Shown here: positions 19,011-28,600 of the stretch, one piece after another | Layout: each line of letters opens with the position of its first letter | Position numbering within the stretch: position 1 is the stretch's first letter | From: Pseudomonas veronii | Lineage (GTDB): Bacteria > Pseudomonadota > Gammaproteobacteria > Pseudomonadales > Pseudomonadaceae | Length of the DNA stretch: 64,000 nt | Direction of reading: 5' to 3' | Assembly (NCBI RefSeq): GCF_001439695.1 | Contig: NZ_JYLL01000005.1 | Span: 326,064-390,063, forward strand | Notes under the pieces: generated by a model | Databases searched by the model: none | Seen by the model: the letters and a program-made list of their open reading frames with translations, nothing else | Told to the model about the DNA's origin: nothing | Position numbers and translations under genes: made by a program

Positions 19011-19424
19011 ATGCCAACCACTATCCGTATCGCCGCCGCGCTCCTGATCGGCGGCGACGGCCAGACGTTGCTGGTGCGCAAGCGCGGCACCCAGGCATTC
19101 ATGCAACCGGGCGGCAAGATCGATGCCGGCGAACAACCGGTCGAAGCGCTGGCCCGTGAGCTGCACGAAGAGCTGAACTTGCACATCGAGCCGAGCCAGG
19201 CGGTCTACCTCGGCCGTTTCTCGGCCCCGGCCGCCAACGAGCCAGGTTTTACGGTGCAAGCCGAACTGTTCCAGGTACGGATCGACGTGCCGGTGACCCC
19301 GGCCGCCGAGATTGAAGAAGTGCGCTGGATCGACCCGGCCGGAGACGGCGGCCTGCACCTGGCGCCCTTGACGCGTGAGCTGATCCTGCCGTTTTATCGC
19401 AAATCGCTGACCACCACCGCCTGA
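19011..19424 (+). CDS. NUDIX hydrolase
   Basis: A 137-residue protein with a Nudix box beginning GGKIDAGEQPVEALARELHEE; the usual Gly near the end of the box is Asn. It should hydrolyse a nucleoside diphosphate linked to another group; the substrate cannot be predicted. The ATG at 19011 sits about nine bases after AAGGTG and gives the expected N-terminus (PTTIRIAAALLIGG). A GTG at 18999 is possible but lies inside the ribosome site. It is 48 bases downstream of the HD-type regulator and faces the metR gene. Confidence 0.85.
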   Translation: MPTTIRIAAALLIGGDGQTLLVRKRGTQAFMQPGGKIDAGEQPVEALARELHEELNLHIEPSQAVYLGRFSAPAANEPGFTVQAELFQVRIDVPVTPAAEIEEVRWIDPAGDGGLHLAPLTRELILPFYRKSLTTTA

Positions 19425-19455
19425 TTGGCGGGTTCCAAGGACTGAGCCGTGCCCC

Positions 19456-20385
19456 TCAACGCACGGCGCTGACCCCATCCAGTGTGGAAAACGACGTGTC
19501 CTTGGCCGTCAGCAGGAAGTCGCGCATGTACGGCGCGTCCAGCATGTCTGCACGAATCCCCGCATACAGCGTTGCAAACAGGCCTTTCTCACCCAGGCGC
19601 TTGGCCTTGACGTAACCGCGCGAGCTGTATTCATGCAGCGCCCAATGCGGCATGCCGCAAACACCACGACCGCTGGCGACCAGTTGCATCATCATCACCG
19701 TCAGCTCCGAGGTGCGTACCTGGGCCGGTTCGACATCGGCGGGTTCGAGGAAGCGGGTGAAAATATCCAGGCGGTCGCGTTCCACCGGGTAGGTGATCAG
19801 GGTTTCGCTGAGCAGGTCTTGCGGCACGATGTACGACTTGTTCGCCAGGGGGTGCTGGTTGGCCACGGCCAGCATGGCTTCGTAGGTGAACAGCGGCACA
19901 TACGTGATGCCCGGCAGCTCCAGCGGGTCGGAAGTGACCACCAGATCCAGGTCGCCACGGGCCAGTGCCGGCAGCGGGGCGAAGGCGAAACCGGACGCCA
20001 GGTCCAGCTCGACCTCGGGCCAGGCATCGCGGAACTGGTCGATGGTCGGCATCAGCCACTGGAAGCAGCTGTGGCATTCGATAGCCATGTGCAGGCGCCC
20101 GGCGGTGCCACCGGCCAGGCGCGCGATGTCACGCTCGGCGCCGCGCAGCAGGGGCAGGGTGGCGTCTGCCAGTTGCAGCAGGCGCAGGCCGGCGCTGGTG
20201 AAACGCACCGGTTTAGTCTTGCGCACGAACAACGGCATGCCCAACCGCTCCTCCAGTTCTTTGAACTGGTGGGACAGGGCGGATTGGGTCAAGTGCAGGC
20301 GTTCGGCGGCTTCGACCAGGCTGTCGGCCTCGCGCAAGGCGTGCAGGGTTTTCAGGTGGCGGATTTCCAGCACCGTGGTCTCCAT
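19456..20385 (-). CDS. metR: LysR-family regulator MetR
   Basis: A 309-residue LysR-type regulator. The N-terminal HTH is LVEAAERLHLTQSALSHQFKELEERLG. The effector domain includes AIECHSCFQWLMPTIDQFRDAWPEVELDL, which matches MetR proteins of Pseudomonas as I recall them. MetR controls methionine biosynthesis genes and uses homocysteine as co-inducer. The ATG at 20385 (METTVLEIRHLKTLH) is chosen; the frame extends 29 codons further but the extension is not family-like. No met structural gene is adjacent in the window. Confidence 0.85.
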   Translation of the reverse strand: METTVLEIRHLKTLHALREADSLVEAAERLHLTQSALSHQFKELEERLGMPLFVRKTKPVRFTSAGLRLLQLADATLPLLRGAERDIARLAGGTAGRLHMAIECHSCFQWLMPTIDQFRDAWPEVELDLASGFAFAPLPALARGDLDLVVTSDPLELPGITYVPLFTYEAMLAVANQHPLANKSYIVPQDLLSETLITYPVERDRLDIFTRFLEPADVEPAQVRTSELTVMMMQLVASGRGVCGMPHWALHEYSSRGYVKAKRLGEKGLFATLYAGIRADMLDAPYMRDFLLTAKDTSFSTLDGVSAVR

Positions 20386-20662
20386 GAGCAATATTGATGA
20401 GCAATTCGAATAGGGTGAGTTTGTCTCATGTTGCGCGGGCTGTCGACCTGCCGGCCGGCGCATGAGGTTCATATCCCGCCATACATTGCGAAACGGCGCT
20501 GGCCCGGAGCCCCGGCGGGCCCCGCGTGTGTGGACATAGTCAATTACGCATTTCTTGTTTCACCGTAGGGATGAGTGGGTATTTTTGCCGCGACATTCGT
20601 CCCGAAGAGCGCTCCATGCGTCGTTGGGACGACACCGTATTGCCCCGCCAAGGATGTGCCCC

Positions 20663-23600
20663 ATGACCGCTAGCGCCGCTGCAATGCCCTTCATCCCTCG
20701 TCTGTACCCCGCTGTACCACCGGCCAATCCAACCCCTTCGCCCCCTGCACCCGCGTCCACCTCCCTGAGCCGTGCCGGCGCCATCGCCGAGGTGCAACCC
20801 CGGCCCCGCGCCAGCCACCTCGCCGCCCACGCCGTCAGCAGCCAGTTCGCGACGCGGCCCGACGTGCGCTCGGTTGTCAGGGACATGCTCGGCGAGGCGA
20901 TCAACAGCCTGTATCCCACGCTGGAATTCGACGTGGCGCGGACCTCGGTGGCAGAACCGATCGCGGAAAACCCGGTTCAATACCGCTTGACCCCGCTGCT
21001 GGATGTCGCGCTCAACCACCTGGCCAGCGGGGCCGATATCGATTTCACCGACAAGTATTCATGGCCGCAGAAACTGGTCAAACAGGGAACCGGCACCACC
21101 CTCAGAGTCCCCGGCGCTTCAGGCAACCGGCGCGAAGACATCGACATGTCGGCCATCGAACTGGCGATCCGCAGCCTTCGGCCCAGCCTCAAAGACGCGT
21201 TTGCGCGAGCCTTGACCCGTTACTGGGGACAAAATGCTGTCGGGGCGGACAACCGCTGGTTGTGGCTCAGCGGCATGCTCAGCGACAACCTGCGCAGTGC
21301 GGCGCTGAAACAGCCCGGCCTTACCGATGCGCAACGCGCCACCCTTGACCAGGTGGTCACCTGGCCCGAGCGTGCGCAACGCGTGAGTGCCAACGGCGAC
21401 GACGCCGCCCGGGTCTTCGTGCTCGACACCAGCGTCCGCTACGGTGGCGCTGCCTCCACCCAGCTCAGCCCGGATCTTTTGATCACCCGCCAGATCGGCG
21501 CCAGCACCCAGGTTCTGCATGCCGCGGCCAACGGCCAGATCACCCCTTACGACTCGCTGGAAGCCTTCGGCAAGGCCTGGGGCGAGACGCTGGAAAACGA
21601 CTTCGTCTTCGACCACTTGACCTGGAAACGCCAGGAGCCGGACGCGAATATCTTCGATGCGCAAGCGGGCATCATTCTGAACAACCAGTTGCAGGCGATA
21701 GACAGCATCGAACTCCCGCCAGCCGGCAGCCTCCAGGTTCTGGAGCAGCGCTTCAGCGTGCTCAGTGATCCGAGCCCGTGGTTTGTCGGCGCCTATGCCG
21801 CAGATTCTGCGGAACTGGCACGGCTGCAGGAAAAACTGCCGCAGTGGATGCGCAACGCCGACCCGGCCGACCGCCTTGCCTACCATCGCCACGCCCTCGA
21901 ACTGGCCAGCGATGTCCAACGCAACCAGGGGCGTAACTTTTTTTCGGACATCCCCGATATTCGCACCTATACCCAGCAACAGCTGCAAGCGCAGTTGCAG
22001 AACACCGGGCTGCTCGCGGACCACCTCGACGTCACCTTCAAGGTACCGGTCGGCACGTTGGGCAGCGGCTACATCGAGCGCGTCACGATGAGCCTGACCG
22101 ACATGGCCTTGCGCAATCTGGCCGGGCTGCCCAAGGGCGAAATCGAAGTGCGCCACTTCGGTCAACCGATCAGCGACCCGGCAATGCCGCAGCGCTTGAA
22201 AGACATCGTCAGCCAGGTGGACATCGGCAAACACTATCCTGCGTTGCTGCAAACCCACCTGCTGGGTGACAGCGATGAGTCACGTCGGCGCAGCGCCTTG
22301 TTCGCCCAACAAGTCCCGCGCCAACTGGCGATGCAGGCGCTGGAGCTCAAGCTCAAGGGCGAAGCGGGCATCACTGCGCACGGTTACCGGTATGTGGAGG
22401 CGCTGCTGACGCCCGGCGCTGGAGCGAAACAGGTCGACGGGCAAGACATCGTCATGCGGCCCCTGGCGTTTATCCGCAAGCCCGGCGCGACACCCGATGT
22501 GGTCCAGAACATGTTCGTCATCGAGCCAGCGAATGCGGCTGTCGGCCCGCACCTTCTCTACCGGCCGATGTTGTCCCCGGTATTGCAGGAATTTGCCACG
22601 CGCCAAGCGCTGCTGGAGGCGGTGCAACAGCCCGGCCCCTTGCAGCAAAGCGTGCTGGCCTGGTTGCCCGACGACAGGACGCGCGCGGTGTACGGCAACG
22701 GCGGCTTCAAGATTCCCAACATTGCCCGCTACAGCGTCTTCAACGAGTTCGACGCGCCCGCCCAACCGGCACCGACGACACTCGCCGTGGACGGCTATGA
22801 CGCCGCCAGCACATTACGCCAGGACCTGGAGCAAGGGCGCCTGATGCAGCACCTGTACCAGAGCAATACTCACAGCCTGGTGAACCTGGCCCAGGGGCAA
22901 TCGGTATCGGACGCGCAGAGCCGCTGGGCTTCCTTCAAGGAACTGGGCGGGTTGTTGTTCAACACCCTGTTACCCGTGTTGCGTGGGCCTGGGGCGATGG
23001 CGGGGTGGTTGTTGCAGTTGGCCGGTAGCGAGGACGATATCCGCAGACTGTCCAACCCCGCCGCCCAGGGCGACAGCACGGCCAGCGTGGTGGACCTGTT
23101 GCTCAATATGGGCATGGTCTTGACCCATTCCGCGCCCGCCGACGCCGCGCAGCCGCCGCTGACGCTCGACGCTCTCAAAGCCATCGCGCCAAACTATGGC
23201 CCGCTGCGCCGCGCCCCGGGCCAGACGCCGGGCGTCCATCGCGCGAGCATCCGCCAAGGCAGTGTGGAGCCTTCTGCCAGCGTCGTCGGCGGTCATGCGA
23301 GCATGCTGGATTTTGCGTTCTCCAGCCCGCGCCGCCTGAGCCCCGGCCAGCTCGCGCAGATCGAGTCATTCCGGGTAGCCGCGCCGGCCGATGTCGGTGC
23401 GGCGATTGCCGAGGGGCCAAAACAGGGCCTGTACCTGAGCCAGGGCGGGCTGTACGCCAACATCGACAAGCAGTGGTTCCGGGTGGCCAACGACCTCGAC
23501 GGGGTGTTCATCATCGACGCGAACAACCGCGCGCGTACCGGCCCGCCGATCAGGCGTGACGCACAGGGGCGCTGGAGTTTCGACAGTCGCCCCCGGCTGC

Positions 23601-25597
23601 GCGGTGGCATGCCGCGCAAGAGCGGCGTCGCCGAGCGGGTCAAACAAAACAGGCAGGCACAACAGGCGCGAGGGGAAGCGTTCAGTCAGGCCGTCGAGGC
23701 CGCACTTGTATTGGATGGACCGAGGGCAGACTCGCGTAATCAAGTGATTGCGAGCATTACCGACTACTACAACGGCCGTAAAAAACTGCGCACGCTGTGG
23801 GGGCTGTCCACCACCGGGGAGCATCAACAGCGCTTTATCGCACCTTACCTGGCGCAGTTGGAACTCACGAAGAACCTCAGGCAGACCATCGACCAGCAAC
23901 TCGTGCAACTCAAGCAACGCACTGAGGTACACAGTGCGGCGGCTCAGACCGCCATTGACCATCTGGTGCCGAAAAAACTCGGCGCAGTGGATGATCTTTC
24001 CGAAGAAAAACAGGCGCGCTCCAATCTCTATGAGACGGTGCTCGACAACTACCGTGAAATCGAACAGTTCTACACCACGCTGGCCGAAGACAGCAATCAA
24101 CACGTCCCCAGCGGACGCTCGATGGCGGAGGTGGTGAGCGAGGCAAGGACCGGCTCCAAAAGCACGTATATCGAGCTGATGGACAACTTCGCCAGGGTTT
24201 ACCGCGACTTGGAAAGCGTGCGGGAAGCCGCCCTGGCCTCCGCCGCCGAGCTGGAGAAATGGACGGACGATTCGTCGTTCGGCAAAACCAAGGCCGCGCA
24301 CTTCCTCAAGCAGCAAGAGCGACAGCCACCTGCGATTACGGCCCTGCGCATGAAGCTGACCAGCCTGACCAACCTCAAAGAACTGAGCCTCGATCGCTAT
24401 GCGCGAACGAGCGACCCAGTGGAGTCGTTTTACCTGCAGCGCTTGAGTTCAACCAACCTGATCCCCGTCTACAACGCTCACCTGGACCTGCGGCAGTACA
24501 CCGGTTACAGCTTGAGCGAACGCAAGGCGACGCTGGAAACCGTCATCGGCACCTACCAGCGCGTGCTCAGCGACAGCCTGGCGATACAGGACACGAATCC
24601 CGGCCTTCAGCGAGCCGAGTATCAGCAGCTGTTTGCCGAACGCCTGCGCGATGTGATCAACGATGCCCAAACCGACCTGGCTGAAGTGATGCGCGAGGAA
24701 CAAGCGCTGGTGCCTGCCGCTGTCGTGCGTATCGATCAACGGCAAAAACCGGCGGGCCAGCGCACGTTCAAGACCCGCGACAAGGAAACCCTGATCGGCA
24801 CCGCGCGCCCCCAGGCGGCAGGCTCCGGCGCGATCATCGATGTGCTGGACCCGCAATCCGGCCGGTCGGTCGCCAGTTACAGCGAACACGCGAGCGAGGG
24901 CGAGTGGGTGAAGATCGTTCCCGCGCAACCCGCACGGCCCGCGTCATCGCCAAAGTCGCTGTCAACGCTCAAGTCCGACGCCAGGAAACTGCTCGAAGAA
25001 AGCGCCGGCATTGAACGCACGATCGCGTTCCAGAAACGCAAACTCAACGACCCGCAACGCCGGGAGGGCATCAACCCGCTGGACTGGAACGACATGCTGC
25101 AAGCCCAGGCCGAGCGGCTTCAGGCGACCGCCTTGCTGGCCGAAACCCGTCACGGCAGCAATCCCGAAACCGAACAATGGGTCAAACAGTGGCGCACGGC
25201 GGCGGACGAACTGCTTGCCAAGGCCCGCCAACATTGCGCCGATGGCTACAAGCTCCTACCCCCCAAACCGGAAAACATCGACTACCTGTGGAAGCACGGG
25301 TTCGTCGACATCAACCTGGTCCAGCGAGACATCGCGACCAAAAGCGGCGATGTCTTCACCGAGTACGCCGTGCGTGAAAAAGGCAAGGTCGACGTCTTGT
25401 GGTATGCCCATTTCCACTACCCGGCCAAAGGTTCGCCGCGCAATCTCTACACGGCGGCGCACCTGAAGATCCCGTCGCAGCGCACCAAGACCCAGAAAGA
25501 CCTGGTGGCCGAGGCGGGCAATAACCGCGTGGTGGAACAGATCGTCAGGGCGCGGATCGGCCCGCCGCTGGATGAAAAACTGTTTCTGACGCTGTGA
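20663..25597 (+). CDS. giant dermonecrotic-toxin-like (DUF6543-type) protein
   Basis: A 1644-residue protein. The N-terminal 40 residues are Pro/Ala/Ser-rich and look disordered. A long helical/beta body follows. Around residues 590-690 it has the family phrase PHLLYRPMLSPVLQEFATRQALLEAV and then QQSVLAWLPDD. A weakly hydrophobic stretch near residue 770 (LLFNTLLPVLRGPGAMAGWLLQL) could insert in membranes. Residues 1000-1340 are rich in charged helices. The last 80 residues contain LWYAHFHYPAKGSPRNLYTA followed by AHLKIPSQ, a motif shared with the convergent gene. The ATG at 20663 has AAGGA eight bases upstream; an in-frame ATG at 20555 lacks one. No signal peptide is visible. Toxin function is inferred from family only. 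Confidence 0.78.
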   Translation: MTASAAAMPFIPRLYPAVPPANPTPSPPAPASTSLSRAGAIAEVQPRPRASHLAAHAVSSQFATRPDVRSVVRDMLGEAINSLYPTLEFDVARTSVAEPIAENPVQYRLTPLLDVALNHLASGADIDFTDKYSWPQKLVKQGTGTTLRVPGASGNRREDIDMSAIELAIRSLRPSLKDAFARALTRYWGQNAVGADNRWLWLSGMLSDNLRSAALKQPGLTDAQRATLDQVVTWPERAQRVSANGDDAARVFVLDTSVRYGGAASTQLSPDLLITRQIGASTQVLHAAANGQITPYDSLEAFGKAWGETLENDFVFDHLTWKRQEPDANIFDAQAGIILNNQLQAIDSIELPPAGSLQVLEQRFSVLSDPSPWFVGAYAADSAELARLQEKLPQWMRNADPADRLAYHRHALELASDVQRNQGRNFFSDIPDIRTYTQQQLQAQLQNTGLLADHLDVTFKVPVGTLGSGYIERVTMSLTDMALRNLAGLPKGEIEVRHFGQPISDPAMPQRLKDIVSQVDIGKHYPALLQTHLLGDSDESRRRSALFAQQVPRQLAMQALELKLKGEAGITAHGYRYVEALLTPGAGAKQVDGQDIVMRPLAFIRKPGATPDVVQNMFVIEPANAAVGPHLLYRPMLSPVLQEFATRQALLEAVQQPGPLQQSVLAWLPDDRTRAVYGNGGFKIPNIARYSVFNEFDAPAQPAPTTLAVDGYDAASTLRQDLEQGRLMQHLYQSNTHSLVNLAQGQSVSDAQSRWASFKELGGLLFNTLLPVLRGPGAMAGWLLQLAGSEDDIRRLSNPAAQGDSTASVVDLLLNMGMVLTHSAPADAAQPPLTLDALKAIAPNYGPLRRAPGQTPGVHRASIRQGSVEPSASVVGGHASMLDFAFSSPRRLSPGQLAQIESFRVAAPADVGAAIAEGPKQGLYLSQGGLYANIDKQWFRVANDLDGVFIIDANNRARTGPPIRRDAQGRWSFDSRPRLRGGMPRKSGVAERVKQNRQAQQARGEAFSQAVEAALVLDGPRADSRNQVIASITDYYNGRKKLRTLWGLSTTGEHQQRFIAPYLAQLELTKNLRQTIDQQLVQLKQRTEVHSAAAQTAIDHLVPKKLGAVDDLSEEKQARSNLYETVLDNYREIEQFYTTLAEDSNQHVPSGRSMAEVVSEARTGSKSTYIELMDNFARVYRDLESVREAALASAAELEKWTDDSSFGKTKAAHFLKQQERQPPAITALRMKLTSLTNLKELSLDRYARTSDPVESFYLQRLSSTNLIPVYNAHLDLRQYTGYSLSERKATLETVIGTYQRVLSDSLAIQDTNPGLQRAEYQQLFAERLRDVINDAQTDLAEVMREEQALVPAAVVRIDQRQKPAGQRTFKTRDKETLIGTARPQAAGSGAIIDVLDPQSGRSVASYSEHASEGEWVKIVPAQPARPASSPKSLSTLKSDARKLLEESAGIERTIAFQKRKLNDPQRREGINPLDWNDMLQAQAERLQATALLAETRHGSNPETEQWVKQWRTAADELLAKARQHCADGYKLLPPKPENIDYLWKHGFVDINLVQRDIATKSGDVFTEYAVREKGKVDVLWYAHFHYPAKGSPRNLYTAAHLKIPSQRTKTQKDLVAEAGNNRVVEQIVRARIGPPLDEKLFLTL

Positions 25598-25633
25598 CCG
25601 AAGCGCTCCGCTGACAGCCGCAGGCCGGCGCGG

Positions 25634-28600
25634 TTATTGGGCAACCCATAGCGGCCGGATATGCGGCAATGCAGCGGACTGCCTGCCGATGTCCGAGAAC
25701 GGCAGCGACGGGTCGTCGGCATGGGTCAAGTAACGATGCTCCGGCAGTTTCAGGTGGGCCTTTTCGAACTCGTCGAAGATCGCCGTGCGGCGGTTGTAAT
25801 GAAAGTGCGCGTACCACAACGGGCGCGGCGGGGTGGCGGTCAGGTCCCAGACTTCATATTCCTGCATGAAGTCGCGATGCCCGTTGGCACGCCTCGCCAG
25901 TTCGCTCATCGACGCGGTTCGACGCACCTCGACCACGTGATGCCTGACCAGGTCATCGAGCATGCCGTCGGTGGGTTTGCGGCTGGCCAACGATTGTCGG
26001 GTGCGCAAGGCGCGGCCGGCGGCGGTCAGTTCGCTGGCGGTCGTGCGCAATGGCTGGAGGCTCGGCTCCTCGGGGTCAAGGCGCGCGATGCGGTTTGCGC
26101 GCAAGGTGAGTTCGGCGGCTTCGCTGACCAGCATGTGTTCAAGGTCCACCGGCAACATGCCCTGGCGGGCATAGGCCTCGACTTTGGCCTGGTACGCCGG
26201 TACGGCGCGCAGGCGGTTCTGGGCTTCGCTCACCATCACCGACTTCACGTTCGCCTCCGCCGGGAACTCCACGGGCGGCGCCGGTTGGCGCTGGGCCCGA
26301 CCGTCCGGGCGTTGCTCCCAGGTCTCGGTGTGGCCGCTGAGGTTGTCGATGGTGTAGCGCGTGGTGTTGGTGCGAGGGTCGGTGCTTTTTATGCCGATCA
26401 GCAGCCGGTTCTCTTCGCTTTCAAACACCGTCCCTTGGGGTTCATCGAGCTGCGGGCGCCGCAGGCGAGGTGTTGTGCCGATACGGTGGCGGGCCAGTTG
26501 AATCATGCGCTCGAGGTTGTTCAGCAAGGCGTCCAGGTTATCCAGGTCAAAATGTTGCGGGTAGCCTGCGCTCAAGGTTTTAACGCTGAGGCTGAACCGC
26601 GCGTAGGCATCGATACATTCGTTGAGGATCCGCGTGCGCTGGCTGACGGTGGTGGGCGTCTTGGTCAGTGCGAAATGCGTGTTCAGGGCCAGGTGAGCGT
26701 CGAGATAGACGCGATTGACCTCACTTTGCAAATACAACCAGGAAGGATCGCTGACGTGATCGTAGCGGTTGAACGTATCGATGCTGTGGACGGTGCGCAG
26801 GTGCGTGCGAAACCCTTCATCGTAGAGCTCGTTCCAGCGCGCCGCGTCATCGCGAGCCTCGCCCACCAGCGTGCGCGTATTTTGCAGGTCCGCGTCGATC
26901 TGTTGCGCGGTCCTGCGCGTGCTTCTGCCTTGGAGGCGCAGATCGGCCTCCAGCGCTGCCAGGTTGATCTGGCTGCTCCATTCGTTCATGACCAGGAAGA
27001 TGCGGTCGATCCGGTCGAGTTCCTGCACGATTTTCTGGCTGAGACCTTTGCGGGTTTGCAGAAACTGCAGAATGGCGGCGGGGCGTGCTGGCGGCACCTG
27101 GATATCAGCGAATTGCCCGGTCAATTCCTGCAGCGCGGCCGCGGCGACTTTCAGGCGCTCCACGGCTCTGCTGGTGACAATCAAGGCAGCGCGGCTTTGC
27201 AAGCCTTGGAGGGCCAGGTGCTCTCTGTTGGGGGTGAAGGCGATCACGTCCTGAATGGCGTTGGCCTGCTGAATCGCCAGCTCGATGTCCTGGGTGTAGG
27301 CCTGATCAAGGGTTGGCTGCAATGTCTTGCGGGTGGCGAAGTCGCTTTGGTTGGACAGGTGTTGCAGGTTGCTGGTCGCGGCCAGTTGAGCGTCGAGCCG
27401 ACTGCTCAGCGTATTGAGCGCATTGCTGAGCGCCAGTTGGCGGCGCAGGACATGATCGGTCCACCAGATCGGCAGCCGTTGTCGAATCGCCATCGGCCAG
27501 AGCGGCTCGAGGGTGTCGGCCAGGTGCCCGAGCACACCGCCGCCGCCCGCCAGGCCCGCCGGTTGCGCGGTGCCGTAGACGCCGAAGTGGGTGTCCCATT
27601 GGCCGGCGTCATCCAGGGCAATCGGTTGTTTGTAGGTTTTCAGCGCGTTGCCGCTCAAGCGCCAATGGCCGTTCTGCAGTTCGACCTGATAGACGTTGCC
27701 CTGCCGCACGATGAAGTGGCCGTCGGCATGGCGGTAGATGTTGCGATAAATACCGTGGCTCGCCGGGGTCAGATGGGCCAGGGCGATCTCCTTGTCGTAC
27801 TCATACCCGCTGAAGCGCTCGGCGATGCGGCGCGCCTTGCGGCTCATGGGCGGTTGCAGGTAGCGGCCGCCCTTGAAGGCATTGCGCAACTGGCGCCCAA
27901 GCGTGCGCGTGCGCGCTGCATTGGGCGTGATCAGCACCCCGCCGGCCACATCCACGCCGGCGTCGATCATTGATTGCAGGACCTGGGTGATGTCGTGCAT
28001 GCCTTGGGCATGATCGCCGCGTCGAAATGCATCTACCGCGTCATTGGCGCTGACCCAGCCGTCGTAAAGGCCGATCACCGTACCCACCACGGGGACCACG
28101 CCGAGCGCCATCTTGATATAGCTGAAGGCCTGCACGCCTTTGATGGCATAGCGTTCCAGGTACAGGTCGCTGTTGGAACGGGAACTGGCGCGGTGGGCCT
28201 CCTTGACGCGGCCCATTTGCGCGTTGAGCAAATGGCCGGCCAGCGACGTGGTGACGGGCCAGGGGCGGCCGACGCCGATCAGCGCGTCGAAATGCCGGAG
28301 CACCGCTTGATTGATCCGGCTGACGTGGTTGGCCACGTTGCCCAGCAAGGCGCGGCCGGCCAGGTAATTGACCATTGTGCTGCTCAGGCACAGGCGGTAC
28401 AGCGCCAGCCGCGCGGCTTCAAGGTTGGCGTAGCTGCGCAGGTAGTGGCCGTCCGGGCTCTCGGGCAGATAGAGCAGGGTGAGCCCGGAGTTTTTCTGAC
28501 GGATGAAGGTGACGCCGGACAACGTGCTTGAACCGTCCTGGGTGTCTGGCCCGCCGACACTGAGGTGGGCGGGGAGCAACTCAATGTCATTGCCATCGGC

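Noticed and set aside
25661..27973. A 770-codon plus-strand frame inside the giant toxin-like gene
   Set aside because: It is antisense to a continuous 1883-codon frame with family motifs; its translation is low-complexity.
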